This document shows, one piece after another, positions 1-6,513 of a DNA stretch of 8,472 nt. The DNA comes from JBHEMT01 sp046262435 (GTDB lineage: Bacteria; Chloroflexota; Dormibacteria; Aeolococcales; Aeolococcaceae), in assembly GCA_046262435.1 (NCBI GenBank), contig JBHEMT010000134.1:1-8472 (forward strand), given 5' to 3'. The notes under the pieces are model-generated. The model worked only from the letters and a program-made list of their open reading frames with translations, was not told the DNA's origin and searched no databases. The translations under genes were made by a program, and so were the position numbers. Position 1 is the first letter of the stretch, and every line of letters starts with the position of its first letter.

Positions 1-1454
1 TGGTCTCCCTCGACCCGGACAGCGGCGCCGAGGTTGGGCGCTTTCCGGTCCACGGGGCAGCCGAGGTGGAGGCGGCGGTCCGCAGTGCGCGGCAGGCCGC
101 GGTGTGGTGGGGCGAGCTCGGGTTCGACGGCCGGCGCCGCCGGCTGCTCCGGGTTGCCGGCCTGATGAGCTCGCGGATCGATGAGATCGTCGACCTGATC
201 CACCGTGAGAACGGCAAGCCCGCGACCGATGCGCTGGTCGAGGTGGTGATCGCGCTCGACCATCTGCGCTGGGCGGCCACCCACGCCGGCAGGGTGCTCG
301 GTGAGCACCGCGTGGCCTCCGGGCTGCTCGCCCTCAACCACGCATCGAGCATCGAGTACCAGCCGCTCGGGGTCATCGGGGTGATCGGCCCCTGGAACTA
401 CCCGATCCACACCCCGATGGGGTCCATCTCCTATGCCCTGGCCGCGGGCAACGCTGTGGTGTTCAAGCCCAGCGAGTTCACCCCGGGAATTGGCCGGTGG
501 ATTGTCGACCGTATCGCCGAGGCGGTGCCCGAGCAGCCGGTCATCCAGCTGGTGACCGGGTTCGGTCCCACCGGAGAGGCGCTCTGCCGTTCCGGAGTCG
601 ACAAGCTCGCCTTCACCGGCTCCGCGCGCACCGGCCGGCGGGTGATGTCGGCATGCGCCGACACCCTGACTCCGGTCCTGATGGAGTGCGGCGGGAACGA
701 CGCCCTGGTGGTGGATGCGGACGCCGACGTCGAGGCCGCGGCCAAGGCGGCGGTGTGGGGATCGCTGTCAAACGCGGGGCAGGCCTGTGTCTCGGTGGAG
801 CGTGCTTACGTCGTCGACGCGGTGTTCGACCGGTTCGTGCAGCGGGTCACAGCCCTCGCCGGAGCGGTTCGCGCCGGAGGTGGCGATACGGCCGACATCG
901 GTCCGATCACCATGCCCGCGCAGGTGGACATCATCAGGAAGCATGTCGAGGACGCACTCGACCGTGGCGCCCGCGCGGTGGTCGGCGGCCGCCAGTCGGT
1001 CCGCCCCCCGTATGTCGACCCGGTGGTCCTCGTCGACGTCCCCGCCGACGCGCTGATGCTCCGTGAGGAGACCTTCGGACCGGTGCTGCCGATCCTGCGG
1101 GTGCGTGATGCCGATGATGCGATTCGGCTCGCCAACGAGGGCCGCTATGGGCTTGCCTCCGCGGTCTTCGGCAAGCGCCGCGCCCGCGAGATCGCGCGGC
1201 GGCTGCGCTCGGGGATGACCAGTATCAACAGCGTGCTCGTCTTCGCCGGCGTGCCCAACCTGCCCTTCGGCGGCTCCGGGGAATCGGGATTCGGGCGCAT
1301 TCACGGCGCCGATGGCCTCAAGGAGTTCACCCGGGCCAAGGCGGTCACCCGGCTGCGCTTCGCACTGCCGATCGACGTGATGGCCTTCGGCAACCCCCCG
1401 GCGGTGGCTCGGGGACTGCGTCTGGTGACCCGGCTGCGCCACCGCCGGCGCTGA
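1..1454 (+). CDS. Aldehyde dehydrogenase family protein (5' partial)
   Basis: Cytoplasmic NAD(P)-dependent oxidation of an aldehyde to its acid is the expected role. The reading frame is open from base 3, before the first possible start (GTG at 66), and those extra 21 codons read like an ALDH N-terminus (Asp-Ser-Gly-Ala-Glu-Val-Gly-Arg-Phe), so the true start is outside the window. Numbering from the GTG at 66, the catalytic set is complete: Asn111 in GPWNYP, Glu207 in MECGGN, and Cys241 in NAGQAC. The 34-residue Glu-to-Cys spacing is the one seen across the family. Also present are FTGSARTG (cofactor site), EETFGPVLP and a C-terminal PFGGSGESGFG. The visible length (about 483 residues) is normal. 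The short form with a basic C-terminal extension resembles class-3-like or coniferyl/fatty-aldehyde enzymes, but the substrate cannot be read from sequence. The family call is very secure, the substrate unknown. Confidence 0.95.
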   Translation, partial: VSLDPDSGAEVGRFPVHGAAEVEAAVRSARQAAVWWGELGFDGRRRRLLRVAGLMSSRIDEIVDLIHRENGKPATDALVEVVIALDHLRWAATHAGRVLGEHRVASGLLALNHASSIEYQPLGVIGVIGPWNYPIHTPMGSISYALAAGNAVVFKPSEFTPGIGRWIVDRIAEAVPEQPVIQLVTGFGPTGEALCRSGVDKLAFTGSARTGRRVMSACADTLTPVLMECGGNDALVVDADADVEAAAKAAVWGSLSNAGQACVSVERAYVVDAVFDRFVQRVTALAGAVRAGGGDTADIGPITMPAQVDIIRKHVEDALDRGARAVVGGRQSVRPPYVDPVVLVDVPADALMLREETFGPVLPILRVRDADDAIRLANEGRYGLASAVFGKRRAREIARRLRSGMTSINSVLVFAGVPNLPFGGSGESGFGRIHGADGLKEFTRAKAVTRLRFALPIDVMAFGNPPAVARGLRLVTRLRHRRR

Positions 1455-1518
1455 CCGAGCGGCGGATGCGTCGCCGGTCGCGACGGCGCGGCGTGGCGCC
1501 ATTGGGGCTGCTCGTAGG
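1455..1518. other. Short convergent intergenic gap
   Basis: This is the gap between the aldehyde dehydrogenase stop and the stop of the facing membrane-protein gene. It contains small GC-only hairpins, for example GGCGC at 1485-1489 pairing with GCGCC at 1496-1500. No T-tract follows on either strand, so an intrinsic terminator is possible but unsupported. Confidence 0.3.
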
Positions 1519-1950
1519 TCAGTGGCCGGATGAGGTGCCGAGCAACCGCACGCGCCAGCTTGGCGCCGGGTCGAGTGCACCGGTGGCGAGCAGCGCCCAC
1601 CAGACCAGCACCGGTTGCAGCGGCAGCCGCGCGTAGGCAACCGCCGCGTTGTCGAAGGGGAAGCCGGCTCCTCGCACCCCGCCGTCGAGGGCCATCTGCA
1701 CGTTGGCCGGGAAGACCGCCACCAGGAGCACCGCGGTGGCCCAGCCCCCGACGCGGCGGGTGGGAGGGGCGAGCAGCAGCGCGGCGCAGACCAGCTCGAC
1801 GACGCCGCTGACGGTGACCAGCAGATGCTGGTGGCCCAGCATGCGGGGAACGATCCGCTCGTAGGTGCGGGGCGACACCAGGTGCAGGGTGCCGCTGCCA
1901 CCCACCAGTGCGGCCATCCCGACGACGCCGAGTGCTCTGCCGATGCGCAT
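1519..1950 (-). CDS. DoxX-like small integral membrane protein (COG4270 type)
   Basis: This is a 143-residue membrane protein with four predicted helices, roughly residues 4-22, 43-61, 69-88 and 106-126. It matches the pattern I know for the DoxX-like/COG4270 family: an N-terminal helix followed by a Gly-Thr-Leu-His-Leu segment, VELVCAALLL in helix 2, VFPANVQMAL in helix 3, and RLPLQPVLVWWA in helix 4. The biochemical role of the family is not settled; relatives are tied to respiratory or thiol redox functions. I chose ATG at 1950 rather than the in-frame start at 2019, because the extra 23 residues are not membrane-like and would overlap the start of the divergent exonuclease gene. No clear Shine-Dalgarno precedes it, and a -10-like TACAGT sits close enough for a very short leader or leaderless transcript. 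Family assignment is good, function low. Confidence 0.82.
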   Translation of the reverse strand: MRIGRALGVVGMAALVGGSGTLHLVSPRTYERIVPRMLGHQHLLVTVSGVVELVCAALLLAPPTRRVGGWATAVLLVAVFPANVQMALDGGVRGAGFPFDNAAVAYARLPLQPVLVWWALLATGALDPAPSWRVRLLGTSSGH

Positions 1951-1958
1951 GGCCGAAC

Positions 1959-1985
1959 ACTGTACTGGGCGGCCCGGGCGGCCAA
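1959..1985 (-). promoter_or_regulatory. Candidate promoter for the DoxX-like gene
   Basis: On the minus strand TTGGCC (1980-1985) and TACAGT (1959-1964) are separated by 15 bases and each matches four of six consensus positions. The -10-like box ends 8 bases before the ATG at 1950, which would give a near-leaderless transcript. The spacing is short and the region is GC-rich, so this is tentative. Confidence 0.3.
1967..1983. repeat. Tandem 8-base direct repeat in divergent promoter region
   Basis: GGGCGGCC occurs at 1967-1974 and again at 1976-1983, separated by one base, in the 52-base gap between two divergent genes. It could be a regulator site or simply GC-rich composition. No function is assigned. 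Confidence 0.35.
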
Positions 1986-1991
1986 TGCTGT

Positions 1992-1997
1992 AGGAAG
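1992..1997 (+). promoter_or_regulatory. Ribosome binding site deciding the exonuclease start
   Basis: AGGAAG lies 5 bases before GTG at 2003, a normal distance. The alternative in-frame GTG at 1997 overlaps this site and would leave no spacer, so GTG 2003 is preferred. Confidence 0.6.
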
Positions 1998-2002
1998 TGC
2001 CG

Positions 2003-2902
2003 GTGACCGCCCGTCCCACCCTGGTCCTCGACAGCCCGAGCCTGGTCTACCGGGCGTTCTTCGCCCTGCCGGCGAGTATCCGCAGCCCCGAGGGCGGCTC
2101 GGTCAACGCGGTGCGCGGCTATCTGGACATGGTGTCGTACCTGGTGAGCAACCGCCGCCCGGCGGGCACCGTGCACACGTTCGATGCCGACTGGCGCCCG
2201 CAGTGGCGGGTCGACGAGTACGCCGGCTACAAGGCGACGCGGGCCGATGACCCCCCCGAGCTGGCCGGCCAGTTCGAGCGCATCCTCGAGTTCCTCGACG
2301 CGGCCGGCCTTCCGGTGCTCGCCGCCCCGGGGTTCGAGGCCGATGACGTGATCGGCACTCTGGCGGCGCGAGCCTCGGATGCCACTCCCATCGAGGTGGT
2401 CACCGGTGACCGGGACATGCTCCAGGTGATTCGCGACGGGGTGGTCACCGTGCTCTTCACCCGGCGCGGGGTGAGCGAGCTCGACCGCTTTGACGATGCC
2501 GCGGTGCGAGCCAAGTACGGGGTCCCGGCGGCGCGCTATGCCGACTTCGCGATCCTGCGCGGGGATCCCAGCGACGGGCTCCCCGGCGTGCGCGGCGTGG
2601 GTGCGAAGCGCGCCGCCGAGCTGGTGACCGACCACGCAACGCTCGACGACCTGCTGGCGGACGCGGACCGGCGTGCCACCCGGCTGAGCGGCTCGCTGCT
2701 GCAGAGCCGCGACTACATCGCCGCAATGCAGCGCATCGTCCCGGTGCGCACCGACCTTCGCCTGGAGTTGCCGCAACCGCGATCCGCGGACGCGGAGCGG
2801 CTGCTGGCCCTCGCCGACCGCCACGGAATCCGCAGTGCCGGGGAGCGGCTTGTGGAGGCGCTTGGCCTTCGTCCCGGCACCGAACCGGTCGACGTGGCCT
2901 GA
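2003..2902 (+). CDS. Stand-alone 5'-3' exonuclease (Pol I N-terminal nuclease homologue)
   Basis: This 299-residue protein matches the 5' nuclease region of DNA polymerase I without the polymerase. It is expected to remove 5' ends or flaps, such as RNA primers, in replication and repair. The N-terminal resolvase-like domain carries Asp10 followed by Ser-Leu-Val-Tyr-Arg, Asp61 in TFDAD, Glu112/Asp114/Asp115 in FEADD, and Asp136/Asp138 in TGDRD. The helix-hairpin-helix region has Asp188 and Asp191 in GDPSDGLPG followed by GVGAKRAAEL. All acidic metal ligands expected from Taq polymerase are therefore present, so it should be active. The arginine/lysine-containing arch segment EYAGYKATR is also conserved. 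Free-standing versions are common in Actinomycetota (Mycobacterium has one, as I recall). The start is GTG 2003, chosen by its ribosome site. The stop lies 8 bases from the stop of the convergent ABC transporter gene. Confidence 0.93.
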   Translation: MTARPTLVLDSPSLVYRAFFALPASIRSPEGGSVNAVRGYLDMVSYLVSNRRPAGTVHTFDADWRPQWRVDEYAGYKATRADDPPELAGQFERILEFLDAAGLPVLAAPGFEADDVIGTLAARASDATPIEVVTGDRDMLQVIRDGVVTVLFTRRGVSELDRFDDAAVRAKYGVPAARYADFAILRGDPSDGLPGVRGVGAKRAAELVTDHATLDDLLADADRRATRLSGSLLQSRDYIAAMQRIVPVRTDLRLELPQPRSADAERLLALADRHGIRSAGERLVEALGLRPGTEPVDVA

Positions 2903-2910
2903 GGCCCGGG

Positions 2911-4911
2911 TCAGCGCGAGGCGGCAGCCCCGACCACCTCGCCGGTGCTCATCACCACGCCGTCCTCGCAGCGCGCCTCGACCCGGCCACCGCCGAACTG
3001 CTGCTCGTAGAGCTCGGCGTACTTGCCGCCGCGGCTGATCAGCTCCCCGTGGGTCCCCTGCTCGATCACCTGACCGGCGTCGACCACGAAGATCACGTCG
3101 GCGGCGAGGATGGTGGAGAGCCGATGAGCGATGGCGATGGTGGTGCGTCCCGCCATCAACGGGCGCAGCGCGGCCTGCACCAGCCGCTCACTGGTGGTGT
3201 CGAGGGCGGAGGTGGCTTCGTCGAGGATCAGCACGCTGGGCGCCTTGAGGGCCACGCGGGCGATTGCCAGACGCTGCTTCTCGCCGCCCGACATCCGGTA
3301 GCCGCGCTCGCCGACCATGGTGTCGTAGCCGTCGGAGAGCTGGGTGATGCGCTCGTGGATGAACGCTGCCTTCGCGGCGGCGATCATCTCGTCCTCGCCG
3401 GCGTCGGGCCGCGCGTACATGAGGTTGCGGCGCACGGTGTCGTGGAACAGATAGGTTTCCTGGGTGACCATGCCCACGATGTCGGCGATGGAGCCGAGCT
3501 TGAGGCGGCGCACGTCGACGCCGTCGAGCAGGACCTGGCCGCGGGTCACGTCATAGAGGCGCGGCACCACGTAGGAGATGGTGGTCTTGCCGGCGCCACT
3601 GGCTCCGACGATCGCGGCGAGCTGACCGGGCCTGACGTGGAGGGACAGGTCGCGCAGGGCCCACACCCGGCTGCCTTCCGCCTCGTCGCGGGCCGCTGCG
3701 GTACGGCGCCGCTCGCTGCCTTCCGCCGCGGTCTCGCCGGGCGCATCCGGCTGCAGCCCGGTCGCCTCCTCGTACCGGAACCAGACCTTGCGCAGCTCCA
3801 CCTCGCCGCGCAGAGCGGCGCGGTCGAGCACGATTGCGTCAGGTGCGTCGACGATGTCGTGCCTCATGTCCAGGTACTCGAAGATTCGCTCGAACAGGGC
3901 CAGCGACGCCTGCACCTCCACCGACACCTGGAGCATCGAGCCGATTGGGAAGAAGAGCCGGCTCTGCAGGGTCGTGAAGGCGACGATGGTGCCGGCGCTG
4001 ACCGCCTCGAGACCGTTGCTGTGCACCACCAGGCCGGCGACGAGGTACACCAGCGCTGGGGAGATGGAGAAGAAGATCCCGACCATGGCGAACAGCGACC
4101 GGCCGATCATCTCGCGCCGGATCGCCAGGGTGGCCAGCCGCTCGTTCTCGCCGGCAAAGCGCTCGATCTCCTCCTCCTTGCGTCCGAAAACCTTGCTGAG
4201 CAGGATCCCGGAGACCGAGAGCGTCTCCTCCATGATCGCGCTCATCTCCGCCTTCGACGCCTGCGCACGGGCTGAGATTGCCCGCCGGGCGTTGCCGGCG
4301 CGGTAGGTCAGAACCAGAAAGAAGGGCACCAGGGCGAGCGACAGCGCGGTCAGCTGCCAGGAGAGGATGGTCATGGCCACGACGGTGCTCACCAGGGTGA
4401 CGACGTTGGCCAGGATCGACGAGGCGGTGTCGGTCACCACCGTCTGCACACCGGCCACGTCGTTGGTCAGGCGTGACTGAATCTCACCGGTGCGGGTGCT
4501 GGTGAAGAAGCGCAGTGACATGTCCTGCAGGTGCCGGTACAGGGTGTTGCGCAGGTCCTGCATCACCCGCTGGCCGACCTTGTTGGTGAGGAAGGTCTGG
4601 CCGACACCGATGATGCTGCTGATGATGGGGATGGCCACCATGAACCCGACCAGCACATAGAGCCGGGGAAGGTTGGGCGGGAGCACCTGGTGATGTGCGC
4701 CCTTGGGGAACAGCGCGGTATCGAACACCACGCCGATGAGCAGCGGAGAGGCGACCCCCAGTCCCGCGGTGACCAGGATGGCCAGGCCGACCAGGCCCAC
4801 CTGCCGCTTGTAGGGGCGGAAGAGACGGACAACTCTGCCGAGCAGGCGGCGCCGTTCCGGCCCCTGTGCCCGGGTCCTGACGGCAGGCCCGTCGTAGCCG
4901 CCGCGGTGCAT
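2911..4911 (-). CDS. ABC exporter half-transporter (fused permease and ATPase)
   Basis: This 666-residue protein is an ATP-driven exporter of the MsbA/MDR type that would work as a dimer in the cytoplasmic membrane. Six membrane helices lie roughly at 37-63, 84-107, 165-183, 185-205, 274-296 and 303-322. The nucleotide-binding domain then has A-loop Tyr380, Walker A GASGAGKTT (Lys442), Q-loop Gln484, signature MSGGEKQ (540-546), Walker B LILDE with catalytic Glu565, D-loop SALD, and His596 in AHRLST. Every catalytic element is intact, so a homodimer is possible. The start is ATG 4911 with a weak GAGGG 9 bases upstream. An unusual 36-residue hydrophilic stretch separates Tyr380 from Trp417, where a handful of residues is normal. 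The substrate (lipid, peptide or drug) cannot be told. The gene follows the radical SAM gene in the same direction after about 180 bases, so it may be transcribed separately. Confidence 0.95.
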   Translation of the reverse strand: MHRGGYDGPAVRTRAQGPERRRLLGRVVRLFRPYKRQVGLVGLAILVTAGLGVASPLLIGVVFDTALFPKGAHHQVLPPNLPRLYVLVGFMVAIPIISSIIGVGQTFLTNKVGQRVMQDLRNTLYRHLQDMSLRFFTSTRTGEIQSRLTNDVAGVQTVVTDTASSILANVVTLVSTVVAMTILSWQLTALSLALVPFFLVLTYRAGNARRAISARAQASKAEMSAIMEETLSVSGILLSKVFGRKEEEIERFAGENERLATLAIRREMIGRSLFAMVGIFFSISPALVYLVAGLVVHSNGLEAVSAGTIVAFTTLQSRLFFPIGSMLQVSVEVQASLALFERIFEYLDMRHDIVDAPDAIVLDRAALRGEVELRKVWFRYEEATGLQPDAPGETAAEGSERRRTAAARDEAEGSRVWALRDLSLHVRPGQLAAIVGASGAGKTTISYVVPRLYDVTRGQVLLDGVDVRRLKLGSIADIVGMVTQETYLFHDTVRRNLMYARPDAGEDEMIAAAKAAFIHERITQLSDGYDTMVGERGYRMSGGEKQRLAIARVALKAPSVLILDEATSALDTTSERLVQAALRPLMAGRTTIAIAHRLSTILAADVIFVVDAGQVIEQGTHGELISRGGKYAELYEQQFGGGRVEARCEDGVVMSTGEVVGAAASR
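3670..3727. repeat. In-frame 13-base direct repeat in ABC transporter linker
   Basis: GCTGCCTTCCGCC occurs at 3670-3682 and 3715-3727, exactly 45 bases apart. The copies fall in the same reading frame of the ABC transporter and encode two Ala-Glu-Gly-Ser segments (residues 396-399 and 411-414) in the extra hydrophilic loop. The sequence between them is not clearly duplicated. Confidence 0.6.
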
Positions 4912-5090
4912 CAGCGGGGGCCCTCGGACGCGATTGGACTCATCCCGCCAGCGTACCCGCTGCCGGGTCGTTCAATCCCGCGCCTGCCCGCGCCTGATGT
5001 GGCCGCCCCCACATGTGCCGGCGGAGATCTGCCCGCGCCCCCAGATTCGCCTTCTCCGATGTGCGCGGGGCAACCACCCACGTCATCGGC
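4912..5090. other. Intergenic region between radical SAM and ABC transporter genes
   Basis: This non-coding gap of 179 bases lies between the radical SAM stop and the ABC transporter start, both on the minus strand. It holds a candidate promoter near the transporter and a short inverted repeat (ATGTGG 4997-5002 with CCACAT 5009-5014) without a T-tract. I see no convincing small gene. Confidence 0.5.
4950..4975 (-). promoter_or_regulatory. Candidate promoter for the ABC transporter
   Basis: On the minus strand TTGAAC (4970-4975) is followed after 14 bases by TACGCT (4950-4955), which fits the TAnnnT form of actinobacterial -10 boxes. Transcription would begin roughly 30 bases before the ATG at 4911. 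The spacer is shorter than the usual 17, so this is a weak call. Confidence 0.3.
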
Positions 5091-6491
5091 TCACGTGCCC
5101 AGGGCCACTCCGGCTCCGGCGAGCTGGGCGGTGGTTGGCTCCGCGCAGCAGAACCAGGGTTCGCTCAGCCGGGGAGGCGCGAGCACCTGGTGGGGAAGCT
5201 CGTCGGCGGCGCGCGGCCAGGCAACCCCGGCCCTCGCCGCGGCCGCGGCGGTGAGGCGCCGGATTCCCGCATGGGTGACCCGTGCGGCCACTCCGGCGTC
5301 GGTGTCGGTGGCGACAAGGGCGGCGATGTCGGCCTGGAGCCGGTCCATCGCGGGGTCGGGGTGGCGCCACAGGTGGCTGAACCCGGCGGCGTCGTACCCG
5401 TCCAGATGGGCGCGCATCTCCTCGCGGCCGAGCAGCAGCGAGCCCGGTGGCACCAGCAGGCGGATGCTCAGCTGCACCGGGTCGACGCTGTCGACGAGGT
5501 GTTCGTCGGCGAGCAGGTCGAGGAGCTCGATCTGGTCTGCCAGGGTGGTCCAGGGTGTGAAGGGCAGCAGCGACGGACGAAGCTCGAGACCGAGCCCCCG
5601 GCAGATGCGCAGGGCGGCGCGCACGTCGTTGGCGGTGTGGCCCTTGGCCAGGATGTCCAGCACCCCCGGGCTGGTCGACTCCACTGCGGAGACGATGAAG
5701 AGCAGGCCCATCCGGCGCAGCTCGGCGAGCACCTCGGGATGCTCGAGTATGTGCTCCACCTTGGTGGTGATGTCGAAGGTCAGCTCGGGACAGCGCTGGT
5801 GCACCGCACGGACGACCCCGAGGGCGTGGGGCACCGCGTTGAGGAAGTCCGGATCTCCGAAGGTGAGGTGGCGCATCCCGGCATCCCACAGCCCGCCGAC
5901 ATCCTCCACCAGGGTGTCGCGCTGCCACACCCTCATCCTGCCGCCGTAGATCGCCGGCACCGGGCAGTGCCGGCAGGTGTGGACGCAGCCACGGCTGGCC
6001 TCGACGTAGCCGGTCTGCCGCGCCTCGCCGTCGATGAGCAGGGTGGTGTAGCTGGCGAGTGGCGGCAGCAGGTCGCGGGCAGGGAGGGGAAAGCGGAGCC
6101 GGTCGAGGACGATCACGCGGGAGTCGGGCGCGCCCGAGGCGAGGTCCACCAGGGCCTGCTCATACTCGCCGCCGACCACGGCATCGACCAGTCCGGCTTC
6201 GAGCGAGCCGCCGCAAAGCGGCGCGTAGAGCCCGAACAGGACGATGCGCACCGCAGCTCCGCGACGCTCGCGGACCGCCCGGGCGACAGGCACCGCCATC
6301 CGCATGGCGGTGTGCATCGGAACCGCGATGGCGACCAGGTCGGGAACGTCGAGGTCAGCCTCATCGAGGTGCTGAACGGAGAGGTCGACGGCGCTCACCC
6401 CATGTCCGGCAGCGCGCAGAAAGGCTGCCGCGGAGGCGACGTGCAGCGGCTGGTGGCCGAGCTCGTAGCAGGAGACGAGCAGCACCCTCAC
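5091..6491 (-). CDS. B12-binding-type radical SAM protein with CCAEP tail
   Basis: This protein of about 466 residues has an N-terminal cobalamin-binding-like Rossmann domain (about 1-118, lacking the DxHxxG lower-ligand motif). A radical SAM core follows (about 160-350) with the cluster motif Cys169-x3-Cys173-x2-Cys176 in SRGCVHTCRHC. The C-terminal region ends with Cys448-Cys449-Ala-Glu-Pro452 and 14 further residues. A 4Fe-4S cluster should cleave S-adenosylmethionine to start radical chemistry on an unknown substrate. The tail matches what I recall as the CUAEP/CCAEP-tail radical SAM (seleno)protein family, in which the second position may be selenocysteine. Here it is an ordinary TGC codon (5145-5147), so this is the cysteine form. 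The preferred start is GTG 6491 (GTG 6485 is also possible), because further upstream codons overlap the preceding Fe-S carrier gene and do not look like the family. No strong ribosome site is seen, suggesting translational coupling to that gene, whose stop is 22 bases upstream. Confidence 0.9.
   Translation of the reverse strand: MRVLLVSCYELGHQPLHVASAAAFLRAAGHGVSAVDLSVQHLDEADLDVPDLVAIAVPMHTAMRMAVPVARAVRERRGAAVRIVLFGLYAPLCGGSLEAGLVDAVVGGEYEQALVDLASGAPDSRVIVLDRLRFPLPARDLLPPLASYTTLLIDGEARQTGYVEASRGCVHTCRHCPVPAIYGGRMRVWQRDTLVEDVGGLWDAGMRHLTFGDPDFLNAVPHALGVVRAVHQRCPELTFDITTKVEHILEHPEVLAELRRMGLLFIVSAVESTSPGVLDILAKGHTANDVRAALRICRGLGLELRPSLLPFTPWTTLADQIELLDLLADEHLVDSVDPVQLSIRLLVPPGSLLLGREEMRAHLDGYDAAGFSHLWRHPDPAMDRLQADIAALVATDTDAGVAARVTHAGIRRLTAAAAARAGVAWPRAADELPHQVLAPPRLSEPWFCCAEPTTAQLAGAGVALGT
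5097..5129 (-). repeat. Inverted repeat in the 3' end of the radical SAM gene
   Basis: On the minus strand GCCCAG (5124-5129) pairs perfectly with CTGGGC (5097-5102) around a 21-base loop that can itself form a small GCTC/GAGC hairpin using the last stem base. It begins 15 bases after the codon for Cys449 and ends just before the stop codon. A vestigial selenocysteine insertion element, a termination-related hairpin or chance in GC-rich DNA are all possible. Confidence 0.4.
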
Positions 6492-6513
6492 GACCGCTGC
6501 GCCGCGCGACGAG

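Noticed and set aside
1485..1500. GGCGC/GCGCC hairpin as a terminator between convergent genes
   Set aside because: Five GC pairs with no T-rich tail on either side; such hairpins arise easily at this base composition.
1951..2019. Upstream start (2019) for the DoxX-like gene
   Set aside because: It would add 23 non-membrane residues and overlap the divergent exonuclease start; the family begins at the first membrane helix.
768..2824. Long open frames on the minus strand opposite the aldehyde dehydrogenase and exonuclease genes
   Set aside because: Their translations are Arg/Pro/Ala/His-rich low-complexity with no motifs, and they lie antisense to genes with complete catalytic motifs. They are the expected by-product of GC-rich codon use.
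4997..5014. Inverted repeat ATGTGG/CCACAT as an intrinsic terminator of the radical SAM operon
   Set aside because: The stem is only 6 pairs and no T-tract follows on the minus strand; it also lies 77 bases past the stop.
5145..5147. Selenocysteine codon in the radical SAM tail
   Set aside because: The codon is TGC, not TGA, so this protein has cysteine there and needs no recoding.
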